In this document: positions 51,118 through 64,000 of the stretch, in pieces
How the letters are laid out: each line of letters begins with the position of its first letter
How positions within the stretch are numbered: the stretch's first letter is position 1
Assembly (NCBI GenBank): GCA_005281725.1
Contig: SSBO01000009.1
Coordinates: 8,246,303 to 8,310,302 of the forward strand
Length of the DNA stretch: 64,000 nt
Direction of reading: 5' to 3'
Source of the DNA: Wuchereria bancrofti
Lineage: Eukaryota; Nematoda; Chromadorea; Rhabditida; Onchocercidae
The notes under the pieces: generated by a model
Told to the model about the DNA's origin: nothing
Database searches by the model: none
The model's input: only the letters and a program-made list of their open reading frames with translations
Made by a program: the position numbers and the translations under genes

Positions 51118-54100
51118 AACTTTTTTTGGATTTCTGTTCCTTTTGCTCCGGTTTTTGATTCGATTTGCTTACTAATCTGTTTCGTTCTCTCTCGCTCTCC
51201 ATCATTTCCTTCTTTGTTGTTGTTATTCTTACTAGTAGTTCAGATAATTAGTAGTGAAATGGCTGCTCTTTTTTGCCGGCATTTAGAATTATTACTTGTT
51301 CTCGAATTTTTTACAATATTTGCAAAAAATAAACTCATAAATTCCACATCTAAATTATAAGGCAAGTTCTTAATCCTTTGGCGAAAATTCGATAATTCCA
51401 AATTTTTTGCATAATTGGGAAAATTGTAAGCATTCTGTTTGTTTGTAATTTCGTTTGGACTGAATTTATTTTTGGGAAATTCTTCCAGGATTACGTTCGG
51501 AAATAATTATAGCAAATTTCCTAACTGTGTGACGGAAATTTTCTATGATCATTTCAAATTATAATTTATATGTAAAATCCATGGTATTTATTCCTTTAAT
51601 ATACATATCAGATGCTCATTGTGCAATAACTTATTTTTGTATTCACACAAAGATATCATTAACGAAAAATTTTACATGTTTCAGTTTTAAGTAGTATTTT
51701 TCACAAGTAATATGGTGGTTTTAGCAGTATCGCTGTTTGAATTAGTTCTTAAATTATAAATTAATTTATCAGGAGATTTTGGAAGTTGTGTAAATTAAAG
51801 CAATCTGCTTATCTTTAGCTGAGATGTGTAATTTTCATCTTCCCTGTTTTTTTCTTTTTCAAAATCTATCGCTGTTTCAGTTTATTTCTGTCAAACAGCA
51901 AAAATATTAACGCAAAATTAGTCCGCAGTAGGAGAAGTAAAGATCATTGATAGTGGCAGATCAATTTATATTACGAACATGCTTGTCATCCGCTCAAATG
52001 GCAAGATTTTTATGATTCTTAATATTAACTCTGATACATCCATATAGTTGCAGAAGAAAGTTTTTTTAAAATTTTCCTTACCAAAATAATTTACTGCTTG
52101 CGCTATTTAAAAATTTAGACATTTTTTATATTATAACAAATCTAAGTTATTTGCACATTTTTGAAAAATTTTACACCTATGCGAATGAAATATTTTCGTT
52201 CAAGTTTTATGCTTTTAATTATTTACATGGTCTTATTGGTTTTGTTGCTTCAGACGCTTGGTGATAAATTATGGAAATATTTTGGGCAGTCCTTTCCTTA
52301 TTTCCTTAAGAAAATTACTTTTTTTGTATTTAATATTTCGAACAGCTTTTTACACCTGTGCGAATATATTAGGATTATTTATTCGTACCTGCAAAATCGT
52401 ATCAAAACCGAAAGTTATGCTCACACGCACTAACAAGTGACACAAACATGAAAATCACATTTTGTAAAAATAAAGTACTAAGTAGGAATACTGTTACCAT
52501 TATATTTTTTCTGTGTACCTCTTTCCAAATATTTTGATTCATATCCAATTTCCTTTTCTGTTTCATTTTCCCAACCTTAGTATCACAATTTAATTTTGCC
52601 TGCTATTCCTTGATGTTTCGCGGTGTATTTCCCATTTCGTCTTGTTTTAAATCCTCGCTTTTGCATATTTGTACATTAAATAATTATTTCCTTACTTGCT
52701 TAACATATCCATTTATTCAAGGATTCCAAAAAAAAAAAAAAAGTCTGTTACATCAATTAATGCTTAGCGGCAGTGCAGACAACACAAAATAAATGGTTAA
52801 TCGATGAACTGGAAAATTCTGAAAGATTCAATGTCATCATTTTCCTCAACTACAGGGATAATTTTTCAAGCAAATATGAAATTTAAAATTATATGCTATA
52901 GATCCTAAGGGGGAAGCGTACTTTGTTTTTATTTCTTTTACTTATTATGTATAAGGTAGTATTATACAATTCTGTGAATGGTGAAATTTACCCAAATGTT
53001 AATTTATCATGAATTTTCTTCATTTATTTCATCATTTTTGGACAATTAATTTATTAGATTAATTTTCGACAAAAGAGTTCTAAAAGGATCTGATCTGATC
53101 TAAAAGTAACATCAATGTTGCAATCAATGAAATATTCACTGAAAAAGTTGGAGAAGGGAATTTAACAAATTGTTCATTTCACATTCTTTGAGAGCTTATC
53201 GATTCATCCATTTGAACATCCAATACATTCACCATATTTAACTTTTCCGCAGCAGTTTTAGGGTAATTTATCTGTTTAAAATAGTAAAAAATAATGATAA
53301 ATTTTTGTGAGTGGGAAAATACTTTTGTGAAGCTTATTAGGCCTCCCTCTCCCCCCAAAAAAGAAAAAAGTAAGTGGCAGCAAAGTTTCTCATACGATAA
53401 ATATGAATGTTTATTTATTTAGTTATCTGGTGAACTATTATTGAGTCGGAAAGCATTAAAATTATGATTGCAAATTATAGTTCTATCATCGCATTTGAAA
53501 TATAAATGTGACAATTATATTTTTGGCTAAAACTAATGAGAATAAAATTAGTAATAGTAATAATAATAATAATAATAAAATAAATAGTGATAATAATAAT
53601 AAAATGAATAGTGGAGATGAAAAAGGAGAAATTCAATCTGCATGCCAATTTTGCCATTTTATTTTTTTTCGTCAATCCTTCGGCAACTTCTCAATCTTGA
53701 TATTTCCACCTGCTGGGAAACCACCCCTCTTCTTAGACCATTTATTGATTGTAAATCACTGAATTCAATAATTTCCAAAACATTGAAACTTTGAAAAATT
53801 GAGAATAATTGAGTAATTTTAATAGAAATTGCTGCCGCATAAGAAAATGATTCAACAGTTAATGAAGTAAAGGAAAGGTCACTGACCAATGGTATTGGTC
53901 AAGATAGGATCACTCACATTTTTTTCTTTCTTATGAGTGCAAAGGTATGTCGTCATATTTTCCCTTCCTTTTTCATTTACTTAGCAGCTTTTCGGTTACT
54001 TTTAAAAGTAACTCTTTTTGAGCTTTTTGGTCTTTGATTATTTTTAAAGATTTACTTTAGTTGCAAAATAGAAAAAGACAATAGAATTGATTGCATCACA

Positions 54101-54721
54101 ATTTCCGATATGTATTTTATCTAAAAATTTTTCCTCATACAAATGAATAGATTTTGTAATATTTTTTAAAATTAATTTTGTAAAATTTCATTAAATAGAT
54201 AATGAAAAAAGACCAGTTTGTTTTTAGATGGTATTACTCATTGTGATTTAATTTTTAAATCTTCTCGATAGAATTTCTTTGCCTTTATTTTATCATCTGT
54301 CTGAAATTTGGAAACACTGATGAAAATTTTTCCGTCTTCTTTTTTGTTTTTAATCCCTTTCACTTGATTCAAATATTAAGGCAATCAGTTTCATTTAGCA
54401 TAAGAAAGATTCATTTTAATTCATTTCATTTATTAATTAGAATAAATTTTTTTCGCAAATTATCACTATTTATCAATTCAATTTGATTATTTCAAAATAT
54501 TCATATTGAAAAAATAAGTGCTATTAATGAGAAAATTTACTAATTATTATTTTACTGGACAGATGTGAAAAAATTGGGAAACATCAATGCATCAGTAAAA
54601 TTTATATTTCAATTAACCAACAAATATATCACTGATCAAAAATAATTCTAACTATTGCTGTTCAAAAAGATGAAAATAGTTCACAAGCGCAGAAATTCAT
54701 AATAAATGATACACTTGCACA

Positions 54722-54731
54722 ACACACACAC

Positions 54732-54766
<35 letters not shown>
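54722..54766. repeat. (CA)n microsatellite
   Basis: About 22 CA dinucleotides with one CG interruption. Confidence 0.95.
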
Positions 54767-54767
<1 letters not shown>

Positions 54768-57361
54768 CTTCAAATTTTATACTTAATTTTTTAACCAACG
54801 CAACTGTAAAAAATGGAAACTTGCATTCATAAGAAATGAGTAATAATGAAGAAATGTTTAATCTTAAAACGTTTGCATATATAAAAGTTAAAGTATTTTT
54901 GAAATATTATTAGCCTTTATTGTGTAAACAATTATTATTATTATTATTACTATTATTATTAATATTATTAGTATCATTATTTTTACTGCCATTACTTATT
55001 ATTATTAGTTTTATTATTATTGTTGTTATTATTAATGTGATGGTTAATTAAGCAATTTATCATATAATTATTTGTTATTTATTGCTTCTTTTCATTGTTT
55101 TGTTATTGGTTATTGGTTATTATTATGCTTAGAATGAAAATGCGGTTTGTTGTGATGACAAATTTTTATTTGCCTTATAATCGTAATATTTGCATAACGC
55201 TCATACCTGTCAGACAACATCAGGAAGCAATTTGAAAATTTTAAATGATAACTAAGAACAGACTTTGGAGCTTCCAGATAGCACCAGGGAACAATTTCAG
55301 ATTCTGCTGATAACATTATACTATCAATGAAATGATAACATGCGGGGAATGGGCTAGTATAACAGAATTAGTGTGCAAATGGTTTAAAGGAAATGTATCG
55401 TCTGTTTGGTAAACAGATTAAAAGGTGTTGGAGATTCGATGAAAGGCAATGTTTATTTCAAATATAATATTTACATTTCACTATTAAATTTGAAAGTTTT
55501 TGCATCAATCATTCATCAATAATAACACTCGATAATACGTAAATTTTGTTTATAGTTTGAATGATGAATATCAAAAAATCCTTTTTTTGCAGTAATTTTT
55601 TCTCGATTAAGGCAATAAAAAAACAAATGAAACTAAAACTGAAAACTGTTAAATTTCAGTTTCCTTGTAATTCAATCTCTGTAATCATTTTATTAGTGAG
55701 TATATTCAATTTGTTAAATTGATTTCAAAAGTACTACGTAAATATTTATCTATTGAATTTGAATAGTATTATTACTTTCCAATCTTCATTTATACTGGTT
55801 GCTTTCTTCATATAAATAATTATTCATCTAATTTATTTTCAAAATAAGAGAAATAAAAATGACTATAAGTGCTAAAGAAAGAAAGAACAAAAAAACTAAA
55901 TGCAACATTATAAATTTGACAAAAAATGGTTTGGAACTGCATTTAAAATTAAATTAAAAGTATTTGAAATTAGATTTGAAAACAAGAAAAGCAAAATTCA
56001 TGAAGACTTTTTTTTTAAAAAAATGAGTCCCTTTTAAATAACATCATAAAAATTGTTCTGTCTCAATAAAATATAACGATACTTGACAATAACCATAAAT
56101 TTTAAAATAAGCTACTACAAGAACCTGAAATACGGCAAGTTCTAAAATAAGTTGCTGAAATGTTCGACAGTACGGAAACTTCTAAAAAAAATTGATAAAA
56201 GCCATTGCAATATTCGATAGGAGAGTAAAACCGACATTTTAAAATTTCATAGGTTTAAAGCTACAGATTCTTGTTTTTGTTCACAAAAAATTAAAAGAAA
56301 AAACTTCAAAAATATTCAAATACTCGATCGTCACCAACCAATTTCATATCTTACTGCCACAGTAGCCAGCTTGATACCATAATTTCGTACTGTACAATGA
56401 CAGTAAGCCTAATTACATTATTCACTAAAACAAATTCATTCAATAATTTCAAATATTTCTCATTTTTCTTTACACTGCAAAGAAAAAAATCCTTTTGCTA
56501 TCTCTTAGTAATTTTTCGTTCCTTTTCTATTGAGTTAAGAAAAAGTGAACAAAAAAATGAATAAATAAACAAATTTCAAAAATTTGTTAATTAACCATTT
56601 ATTACTTTATATATATATATGCATGTTCTAATATATGGTACATTTCTGAAGTGATTCAATTTAGTGGCAAAGAATAATGGTAACGTATGTATATCTCAAC
56701 CATTTCTGGATCGTATAGTTTGAATTGTATCGAATTCAAGTAAGCACTCAAACAGGTTCTTCAATAATGTTAGCGTAAATTTCTGTCTAACTACTAGTTT
56801 TCTTTAGTTTGTTGTCAATTTAGAAGCAAATATATACATATAGCACTTCATCCCTATCGTACATTTCATTTTGTAAATTTCATTTTATTCATTCATTTAT
56901 TTATTCCTATTTGTTTTATTTCGTTATAAAAATTTATTATTTAAAGAAAAACTTTTTCTGACTTTTATAATTTTTAACTGGATTATAATTGGAATTTAAA
57001 ATTTTTTATTTCAATATACAGCATTAAATTAACATTCACTTATTTTTATTTTACTCGTCATCTTTAAAAAATGAAAAAACATATTTTTTATTTCTAAAAT
57101 TTTCGACAAATTTTTGAAAATTTAACTTTTGAAGATTTCTTCAAAATATTCATCATTAAATAGATTTTTTTCTTTTCTTTTTCTTTTTTTTTTTGAAAAT
57201 TAAGCAGCAGAAAGGATTGTGTCAATTATTCAAAAGTTCCATTTAGAATTGATTTTTTAAAAAAGAATTTTGTTAGCTTAATTTTAATCATAGAAACATT
57301 TCCATCTCTTAATTTTGTTTTGATTCTTAAATAAAACTGGAAATAGTAAGCAAATTTTTTT

Positions 57362-57425
57362 ACATACATACATACATACACACACATACACACACGCACA
57401 CATAAACAAACAAACAAACAAACAT
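57362..57425. repeat. Compound (ACAT)n / (AC)n / (AAAC)n microsatellite
   Basis: Three simple motifs follow one another: ACAT, then AC with ACAT interruptions, then AAAC. The reading frames over it are artefacts. Confidence 0.93.
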
Positions 57426-59895
57426 TCACCACATACACACACAATCCACCACTTTCATCGGACATTTTGAATTTTAAATTTTAGAACCTTTGATCTAGTT
57501 TAAAAGCATCTTCTAATATATTGTAACATTTATTCGTATTAGCAGAAAAAAGGAGATGTTTTTACTTATATTTTAAAATCTTTTTCTTTTGGTCATTGTT
57601 GGTCATTACAGTTATTTTCACGATTAATTTATTAAATATTGGTAATTACACCGATTAATTGCTTGATTCATTAAATCATTCAGAATCAATTTAAAGAAAA
57701 GATAAAAATTTTTCTAGTTGGTATAGTGAAAAAGCAATTAAAGGTACATTTTTTTTGAGTAATTGAATTAAAATTGTTCAAAAAATTCATTAAATAATTA
57801 AATCTTTCTTCTCCAATCTAAAACTGATGACATCATTTGTTCACCAAACATTTTATACTTTCACTCTTGCCATATTTCGGTTTTAGTGGTATTATATCAT
57901 CATTTTCAGCATTTTAAGGTACAGTATGTCAAGCAAATCTGTTCATGTTTAAATTAATTCGTACTTATCGATTTTAAATCATAAGTTGCTGAAATTTATG
58001 CATAAATGTCATATTGTATATTTTATGATGAGTTTAAAAATTTAATTACGAAAAACCCTATCTATTCTAAAAATTTTAACTACTAATCATATAAGCTAGC
58101 TATAATACTTTCTTCCAATAACGTTTTTCAGCTTTATGAAATATGTATTATATTTAGTAGCACAATAGATTTTGGATTTTTTTGCACTAAATTTGATATT
58201 TAGTAAATGAATACAAGAATAACCGCATATTTTTTTAAAGTAAATGATTTTAAAAGAAATGTTTTTATTGCTGTCTTTTTTATTCACTCAATACCAAATT
58301 CTTTTATTTATTCTTGATAAATCCATCATTTTTCATTTATTTCTACCTTTATTCTTCTATTTCCATTTTATTTTCTGTTCATTCCCATTCTATTTTTTTA
58401 TTTTCCACTTTAATTTTTCAATTCTACTATTGGTCCACTGTTTTTTAATCTTCTTTTTGATTTGTGCTAATATTTTCTTCCACATTTACATTTAGTTTCA
58501 TATTTATTCATTTAGTTCCATATTTATTCATTCATCCATTTATCCAACTTTTTTTTCCATTATTGCTTGATTACCCAATTTTTTGTTTAATGAATTTTAA
58601 CATGAATCAGTTCTAAATTATATGAATTTAAATTGAATAGCAAAAAACAAATCATTAAATCACATCATATTTAGATAATTTTTGTTGTTGCAGATAAAAT
58701 GCTACGCTAATGATAAGTAAAACTAAAATTAAAATTTAAAAAAATTGATAAAATAAAATAGTATGTCTAGATATAATGATATAAAAGTCTGTAATATTGA
58801 TGGAGTTGTAGTGAAATGAGGGTGAAGTATTATTAGCTTTAAATGATTAGGATTACGATGCGTCACGTCTTCTTAAATGCTCAATAAACAAGTGCAGTGA
58901 ATTGTCCAGTTTTAAAACGAAAGAAAGAGAGAGAAATAGAGAGGAGGGAGAGAGGGAAAAAGAGAAGTATGAAATAAGAGATGAGTGAAGAAGTTTGATT
59001 TGAGTTTGGGATAAGTACCGTTTTCATCACTGTTAGCTTTGATAGTCACTTTATTAAATTCAATACTCATTCGTATACGTATAATTAATTTATTTAATTA
59101 GCTTTTCATTAACATTAATAGAAACGATGAATTTTATTTGTTCTTGTCTTTTTTTGCATTATGTCCAAATATTCATTCAAATAACAGAACAATAGATATT
59201 TTTATTGATTGAAATGCATTAAAATATTTATTGAGTTTAATAAGAATTATGGTCAAAAAAATTTGATTTTAAATTATATCATTATTGCTTATTGTTATAA
59301 TATAGAAATATTTTATTGATTAAAAAGCAAATGGTTGAAATATTTTAGAAACAGTAAGAAGGATTATTTTATTATGTGGTAAAACAATCCAATCAATGGT
59401 ACAATAACAATCAAAAAAAGATACGATGCGTTAAAATAAGCTACAGAGAACATATATAAAAGAATTCATGCTAAAGATGAATTTTATAGGGAAATTACTG
59501 TCCATACAGTACCCTTATCCAAGTTACAGTACCCTTGGTTCTTGCGGTACATTTACCCAACTACGTATGCTTCAATTCAACATGATCAATTAGTACACTA
59601 AAATTGATGGTTATGTGGTATCATAATAAAGTAATAATTGCTAAACAAGTTAATAAGATGAATGTAATAGTTTAGCTTAAAAAAATAAAAAAAGTACTAA
59701 TTTCAATAAATAAGAAAATGCAACAACAAAAGTTTTTTTTATGGTCATAATAAGTTCTGATACATATTAAATTAAAAATTAATTGATCGTTTTTTCTTCC
59801 GCGCATTTATCATTTACTTATAATTACACTTTTTTTTTCGATATGAAAATACAAAATTTTTTTACATGAATTTTTCAAGTGTAACAGGAATAGAA

Positions 59896-62471
59896 ATGTA
59901 TCAAATTGGAGCAAATTTGGCGATTTCATTTCATGTTTCAATGTTCCTCATGATGATAACGAATATTTCATCTGAAACTGTTGCAAATGAAGCAATTTTG
60001 AATGAACACAATAACAATAAAAATGGAAATACTTCATGTAAATTTAAATTAATTAAATTATTATTCCATAAAATTTTTTTATTTCGATTAAAATAAATTT
60101 ATTGTAATGTAAATGAAACAAAACAAGTTGGACACTTGTTCTTAAAATAAAATCATAATAATGAGAAATCGTTTTACAAGAAAAAAAACCCAACTATGTA
60201 TTGAAATGTAAAACTAAACTTAATTTTTACGGCTTATCAATGGCTTAATTCAGTAATTGAATTCAATTAATTGAATTCTGCATTGAAATAATGCAAATTT
60301 CAACTATTGTTAAGCTATGCAAAAATGCATGATCTTTTAGAACACTAATAGATTAAACTAAAAAAAAAATTCTGTTTTGGTAAATATTGCCTGCTAAAAA
60401 AAAGATGAACTGGACAACTCTTTTATTGCCCAGTTTTATTTTAATAAAATAATTTGAATTTAATTTTTCAGTTTTAAATCGATTTAAACGACAATACATG
60501 CAAAATTGTCCACCGGGATGCTTTCCAAGTTGTTATGCAAGCTCTCAATGTCAACAAATTGCACCTCGAATGATTTGCATTCACGCATGCTGCTGTCCAG
60601 CTATAATGCCAAACAATAATATTCCAGCGGTCATCAATCCTGGCAGCATTAATATTATCCCAATTCCAATACCAATTACACCAAGTCAACCAAATATTTT
60701 TAGTCTTTCAAGTGAGTTTGTTCTAAATTAATATTTGGATTTAACTTTCATATTGTTAATAAAATTTTCGAGAAAAAAACTCGAAGAAAAATTTTCAACT
60801 ACTTTTGTGCAATTTCAATATTCAAAATTTTTTCAATTAAACTATAACATTCTAAATTTCCCTCAGTTTTATTGTATAAAACTTAATGTTTCCTATTAGT
60901 TTGATCACAAAAATGACTAATAATAATAAATGATGATTTCGAATAATTCGTTTCATTATTTCCTTACTTTTTCATCAGTTTTATTTATTTGACATATAGT
61001 ATTTAATCTGTTATTTGTTTATTTACTTCAGAGCAATTCATAACAACAACTCATAGCATATATATAGTAATTTAGTCTGCTATCAATTCAGTCATTAGAC
61101 TTTTTTATTTGATTTATATTAATTCAATTAATTAACTAATTAATTTGTTCATTAATCTTATTTTTTAATTTACAGCAAATTCATAATAATAATTTGAATT
61201 TTAATTAGCTTTTGGTATTAGCAGGAAGAGAACGAGGGAAAGAAAAAGTGAGGATGTGATATTTTCAGCAGCATGTGATGGAGGACCAGCCGTAGCAGCT
61301 TGTATCAATGGACTTTGTGGACAAGGCTTCTTCTGTAACAGTCGAGGTTTTTGCTGTCGATGTGCTTCCGGGAATTCTACCGGTAAAAAAAAATTGTAAA
61401 ACGATAATATCATTCAAAAAGAAGACAGGAAGAGAAAGAAAGAAGGAGAAGGAGGAAAAAAGATAAAAAGAAGTCATAACCATTTTAATGATCGCTTTTA
61501 ATTAGGAAAATATAAAAATCAGATAATAATAATTCATTTTTAGTTGAGTTTTACAAAACTATCAAATGTTACAGAAGTCCTTGTCCATTATCACTTCTAA
61601 TAATGTGTTGTTTAATAAGCGGAGCAAATGAATTTAATAAAGTAGCATGTGGAAATCAAATAGTTCTTAAATTTAAATTATTCTAATAAAATTACCTGAT
61701 ATTACTTCATACTGTTAAGGTTTGTTAATTAGTAAATCGAATAAAAGAGAGATAATTAAAGTAAAAGAATTTTTTTTTCTAGAACACTAATTTTAGACGC
61801 TGAGAATGAAACTGATTTAAAAAAAAAAAAATGGAGAAAACAGGTTACTATCATGTAGTGACACTAATTACAAATGAAATTTTAAGAGGTTCCCACTTAC
61901 AAATCATTTAGCTAAATTTACATAACTGAATAAATTTTACTAATTTCTCATTATTAAATTGTATTAGCTTTCATGAAAAAAGTAATCTTGAAGTTAATGA
62001 AAGGAATTAACTTTCTTTAATCTTAGGTCCATGTATCAATAACTTATGTCCAGCTGGCTACTCATGCAATGTCAATAATTATTGTTGTCCACTTGGTTCC
62101 GGTGCCGTACTTGGTACAACTTATACTATTTGTATCATTTTCTTGTTCATTTCTTTCTTTTTTTTCTAAATAAATTAACTTATTTCTTATTATTATGATA
62201 AATTTAATATAATTAATTATAATGAGTCAGCCATTTAGCTTCTAATCAGTTTGCATTAAATGCTAAAATTATCATCTTATTTATTAACAAATAAGTAAGC
62301 TTAAAAAAAAAGTCTAAATTTAATTTCTCGGAATATTTCTACTCTGATTTGTTTTATCATTTTATACTTTCAGGTCCTTGCATCAATAATCAGTGTCCGA
62401 CAGGTTATACGTGTGGTGCTGGTAATTTATGCTATTCAATTGTGAGAAGTGGCTTAAAAAAACGAAAATAA
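59896..62471 (+). CDS. Secreted cysteine-rich modular protein, five exons, about 226 aa
   Basis: Exons: 59896-60037, 60472-60711, 61269-61382, 62027-62113 and 62374-62471 (681 nt, 226 codons plus TAA). An in-frame ATG at 59866 is an alternative start. The N-terminus holds a hydrophobic stretch (ISFHVSMFLMMITNIS) that could be a signal peptide. A dibasic site (NRFKRQ) precedes a Cys-rich head (NCPPGCFPSCYASSQC and ICIHACCC) and an Ile/Pro/Asn-rich linker. Three modules follow: ACINGLCGQGFFCNSRGFCC, CINNLCPAGYSCNVNNYCC and CINNQCPTGYTCGAGNLC. The pattern C-x3-C-P-x-G-Y-x-C-x5-C-C resembles the EB/lustrin-type Cys modules common in nematode secreted proteins. Disulfide-bonded extracellular folding is inferred; ligand and function are unknown. 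All four introns are phase 1. The last module lacks the usual second C of the terminal CC pair. Confidence 0.8.
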
Positions 62472-63789
62472 AACGATAATATCTTTGGTTTATGAAATTC
62501 TATTTTTTTTTCTATTTTTTTTTTTGAAAATAATTTATTTGCCAAATTTGCTTTACATTGTTTTTTGTCGTGTTTTTCTGCTTCATTTTATGTTTTCTTC
62601 AATTCACCAATTCAATCTTAGAAATTTATATTTGTAGAAAACAAACATTCTTTTCTTTTTCAGGACATAATTTCTGATAAAAAAATTTTGATTTTTATTG
62701 TTCATTTTTTATTTTTTTAAATTTATAAATTTATCAGTTTTACTATCACTTTTTTTCTCTCTCTCAGAAACTGTAAGAAAATTTTTCTATACGATATTGG
62801 TCTTACTACTTCATTTTACATCTCTAGTAAACAATGATGCATAATATTTGATTATACTTCTTACCTCCTTAATAAGCTCAGACTTTTAATAGATTTAGTC
62901 GAACACTTAGTTATGATACTTTATAATATATAATAAGCCTAGAAATCTTAGTATTACTACACTACTGCTATTATTATTATTACTGATTTGCTTGCTTCAA
63001 ACTATATGAATATTTGTCACAGTTGAAAAATGTTCCGCAATAAAAGTGAAATTTTGCTTTTGGTTTTTTTTTTCTTAAAATTATATTGCCTACGAAAGGA
63101 AAATTTCTAATTAAAAAATTTTATTTTTAATGAGATGTAATAAAAGTTATCCACACTTTCATTAACAATTTCAACCAGAAAATGAATTCAAATTGCATAT
63201 AAAATTTCAAATTTGTTAAAAAGTAATTTGCATAAAAGACCGTAGATTTCAATCATACAGTATAAATGCTTCAAAATTCTTTATAACATCATTAACAATT
63301 TACTAATTAGTGGAATACAGTTGCACATCATCGATTCGGTTGCTACTGCTGCTGCTGACATATTCTGTTCAGCACGACTGGGTTGATTTCTTCTAATTAA
63401 GGTAATTCAAATGATTTAAAATTGTCAAATTATTCATCCTAATAGATTTATTAAATCGAAAATTACTGAAGTTGTTTATATTCATAAAATTTTAGTTATC
63501 ATCCCTTTCTCATTTGTATCTATGAAAAAAAAAGCAAATTATGCTAATTAAATTAATCATTTGCTTTTAAAGAATTAAAAATCATTTAAATATTTCACAA
63601 AAGTATTAAAAGATGACCCAAAATTAACAGTTATTTAGAGTTGTATAAAATGTTATTAAAAATCTTTGAAAGTTCTATTACGATTATAATTTTTGATTCT
63701 AACTGGAAAAATTTCTTCAGTTAATTATTTCACTAAATTTAATCCATAATTTGTATTTGACACATTAACTTCCAGGTCCTCCAATCCCA
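62472..63789. other. Intergenic region upstream of the REEP-like gene
   Basis: No protein-coding exon was found. A less AT-rich patch at about 63318-63400, containing GCTGCTGCTG and followed by a GTAATT donor-like site, could be a non-coding first exon of the next gene. That is only a suggestion. Confidence 0.4.
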
Positions 63790-64000
63790 ATGAGTTCACA
63801 AGCGTCGCCATCAGTAAGTGGTGGTGGTGGAAGTAGTAAAGGTGGCAAATTAAAAGGTACTGAAAAAGCTACAGTCCATTCCTTCAATGATTTGGTACCA
63901 GCACTTAAAAGCATCCTATATGATAAAAGTAATGTACAATTGGATAAAATATTATCCGCACTGGAAGCAAAAACTCAGTTACCACGTGAACAAGTGAATA
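63790..64000 (+). CDS. Probable REEP/YOP1-like ER-shaping protein, 5' part only
   Basis: An open frame starts at the ATG 14 bases after a CTTCCAG acceptor (63776) and runs to the window edge. It begins MSSQASPSVSGGGGSSKGGK, then a Gly/Ser/Lys-rich leader, a helical stretch (HSFNDLVPALKSILYD) and QLDKILSALEAKT-x-x-x-R. The last part resembles the short segment before the first hairpin membrane helix of REEP5/6 and yeast Yop1 (a LEAKTG-like motif followed by an Arg-containing turn). Those proteins bend ER tubules. No membrane helix is yet visible, so the assignment rests on a short motif. The frame is also open upstream to the acceptor, so the exon could instead be internal (starting GPPIP). 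A donor-like GTGAAT lies at the very end. Confidence 0.5.
   Translation, partial: MSSQASPSVSGGGGSSKGGKLKGTEKATVHSFNDLVPALKSILYDKSNVQLDKILSALEAKTQLPREQVN

Larger units (their letters stand above)
51118..59895. other. Long AT-rich non-coding stretch
   Basis: No exon with protein-like composition and matching splice sites was found on either strand. Simple repeats dominate: ATA/AAT-rich tract (53550-53605), (CA)n at 54722-54766, ATT-rich tract (54940-55040), ACAT/AC/AAAC tract (57362-57425) and a GA-rich tract (58918-58965). A run of six C after CCTCT at 53343-53356 is unusual in this AT-rich context. Confidence 0.5.

Noticed and set aside
57226..57465. Val/Cys-rich minus-strand open frame
   Set aside because: It reads a compound ACAT/AC/AAAC microsatellite.
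60474..60689. Minus-strand Trp/Cys-rich open frame
   Set aside because: It is the antisense of the Cys-rich gene's second exon.
61201..61483. Minus-strand open frames with hydrophobic starts
   Set aside because: They are the antisense of the third Cys-rich exon and adjacent GA-rich intron.

Overview
This window looks like AT-rich nuclear DNA from a parasitic nematode. A filarial or other spirurid worm is the best guess. The evidence is: two nematode-type transthyretin-like (TTL) genes in tandem, introns that mostly end in TTTTCAG or TTTTAG, acceptor-like sites just upstream of many start codons (as expected for spliced-leader trans-splicing), and small coding exons set in long AT-rich non-coding DNA. 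I saw no bacterial, phage or CRISPR features. Gene models were built by hand by joining exons in phase; no transcript or database evidence was available.

Layout. 1-10370: no gene seen; simple repeats and a 440-base N gap. 10371-16885 (+): seven-exon F-box gene whose stop codon lies in a 42-bp tandem repeat. 16886-24693: mostly empty, with one weak exon candidate at 20.6 kb. 24694-26091 and 27390-28167 (both -): two TTL genes. 28168-31820: non-coding, with an 11-copy 22-bp repeat and a long hairpin. 31821-35211 (-): candidate small single-pass membrane protein whose large intron holds a 1.56-kb 22-bp satellite. 38695-39956 (+): small heat shock protein. 40883-44331 (-): TTC5/STRAP orthologue, tail-to-tail with the heat shock gene and head-to-head with the next gene. 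46302-51117 (+): REPS-like EH-domain endocytic adaptor. 59896-62471 (+): secreted cysteine-rich modular protein. 63790 to the window end (+): 5' part of a probable REEP/YOP1-like ER-shaping protein.

The genes do not form a pathway. They are ordinary eukaryotic housekeeping genes (TTC5, REPS, sHSP, F-box, REEP-like) mixed with nematode secreted families (TTL, Cys-rich). The long Cys/Leu/Val reading frames at 32.2-34.1 kb are by-products of a 22-bp repeat and not proteins. No new multi-gene system is evident. The most interesting items are the lost second cysteine pair in both TTL proteins, the 30-nt terminal exon of one of them, the repeat-embedded stop codon, the higher-order satellite inside an intron, and a probable assembly duplication at 38.1-38.4 kb.
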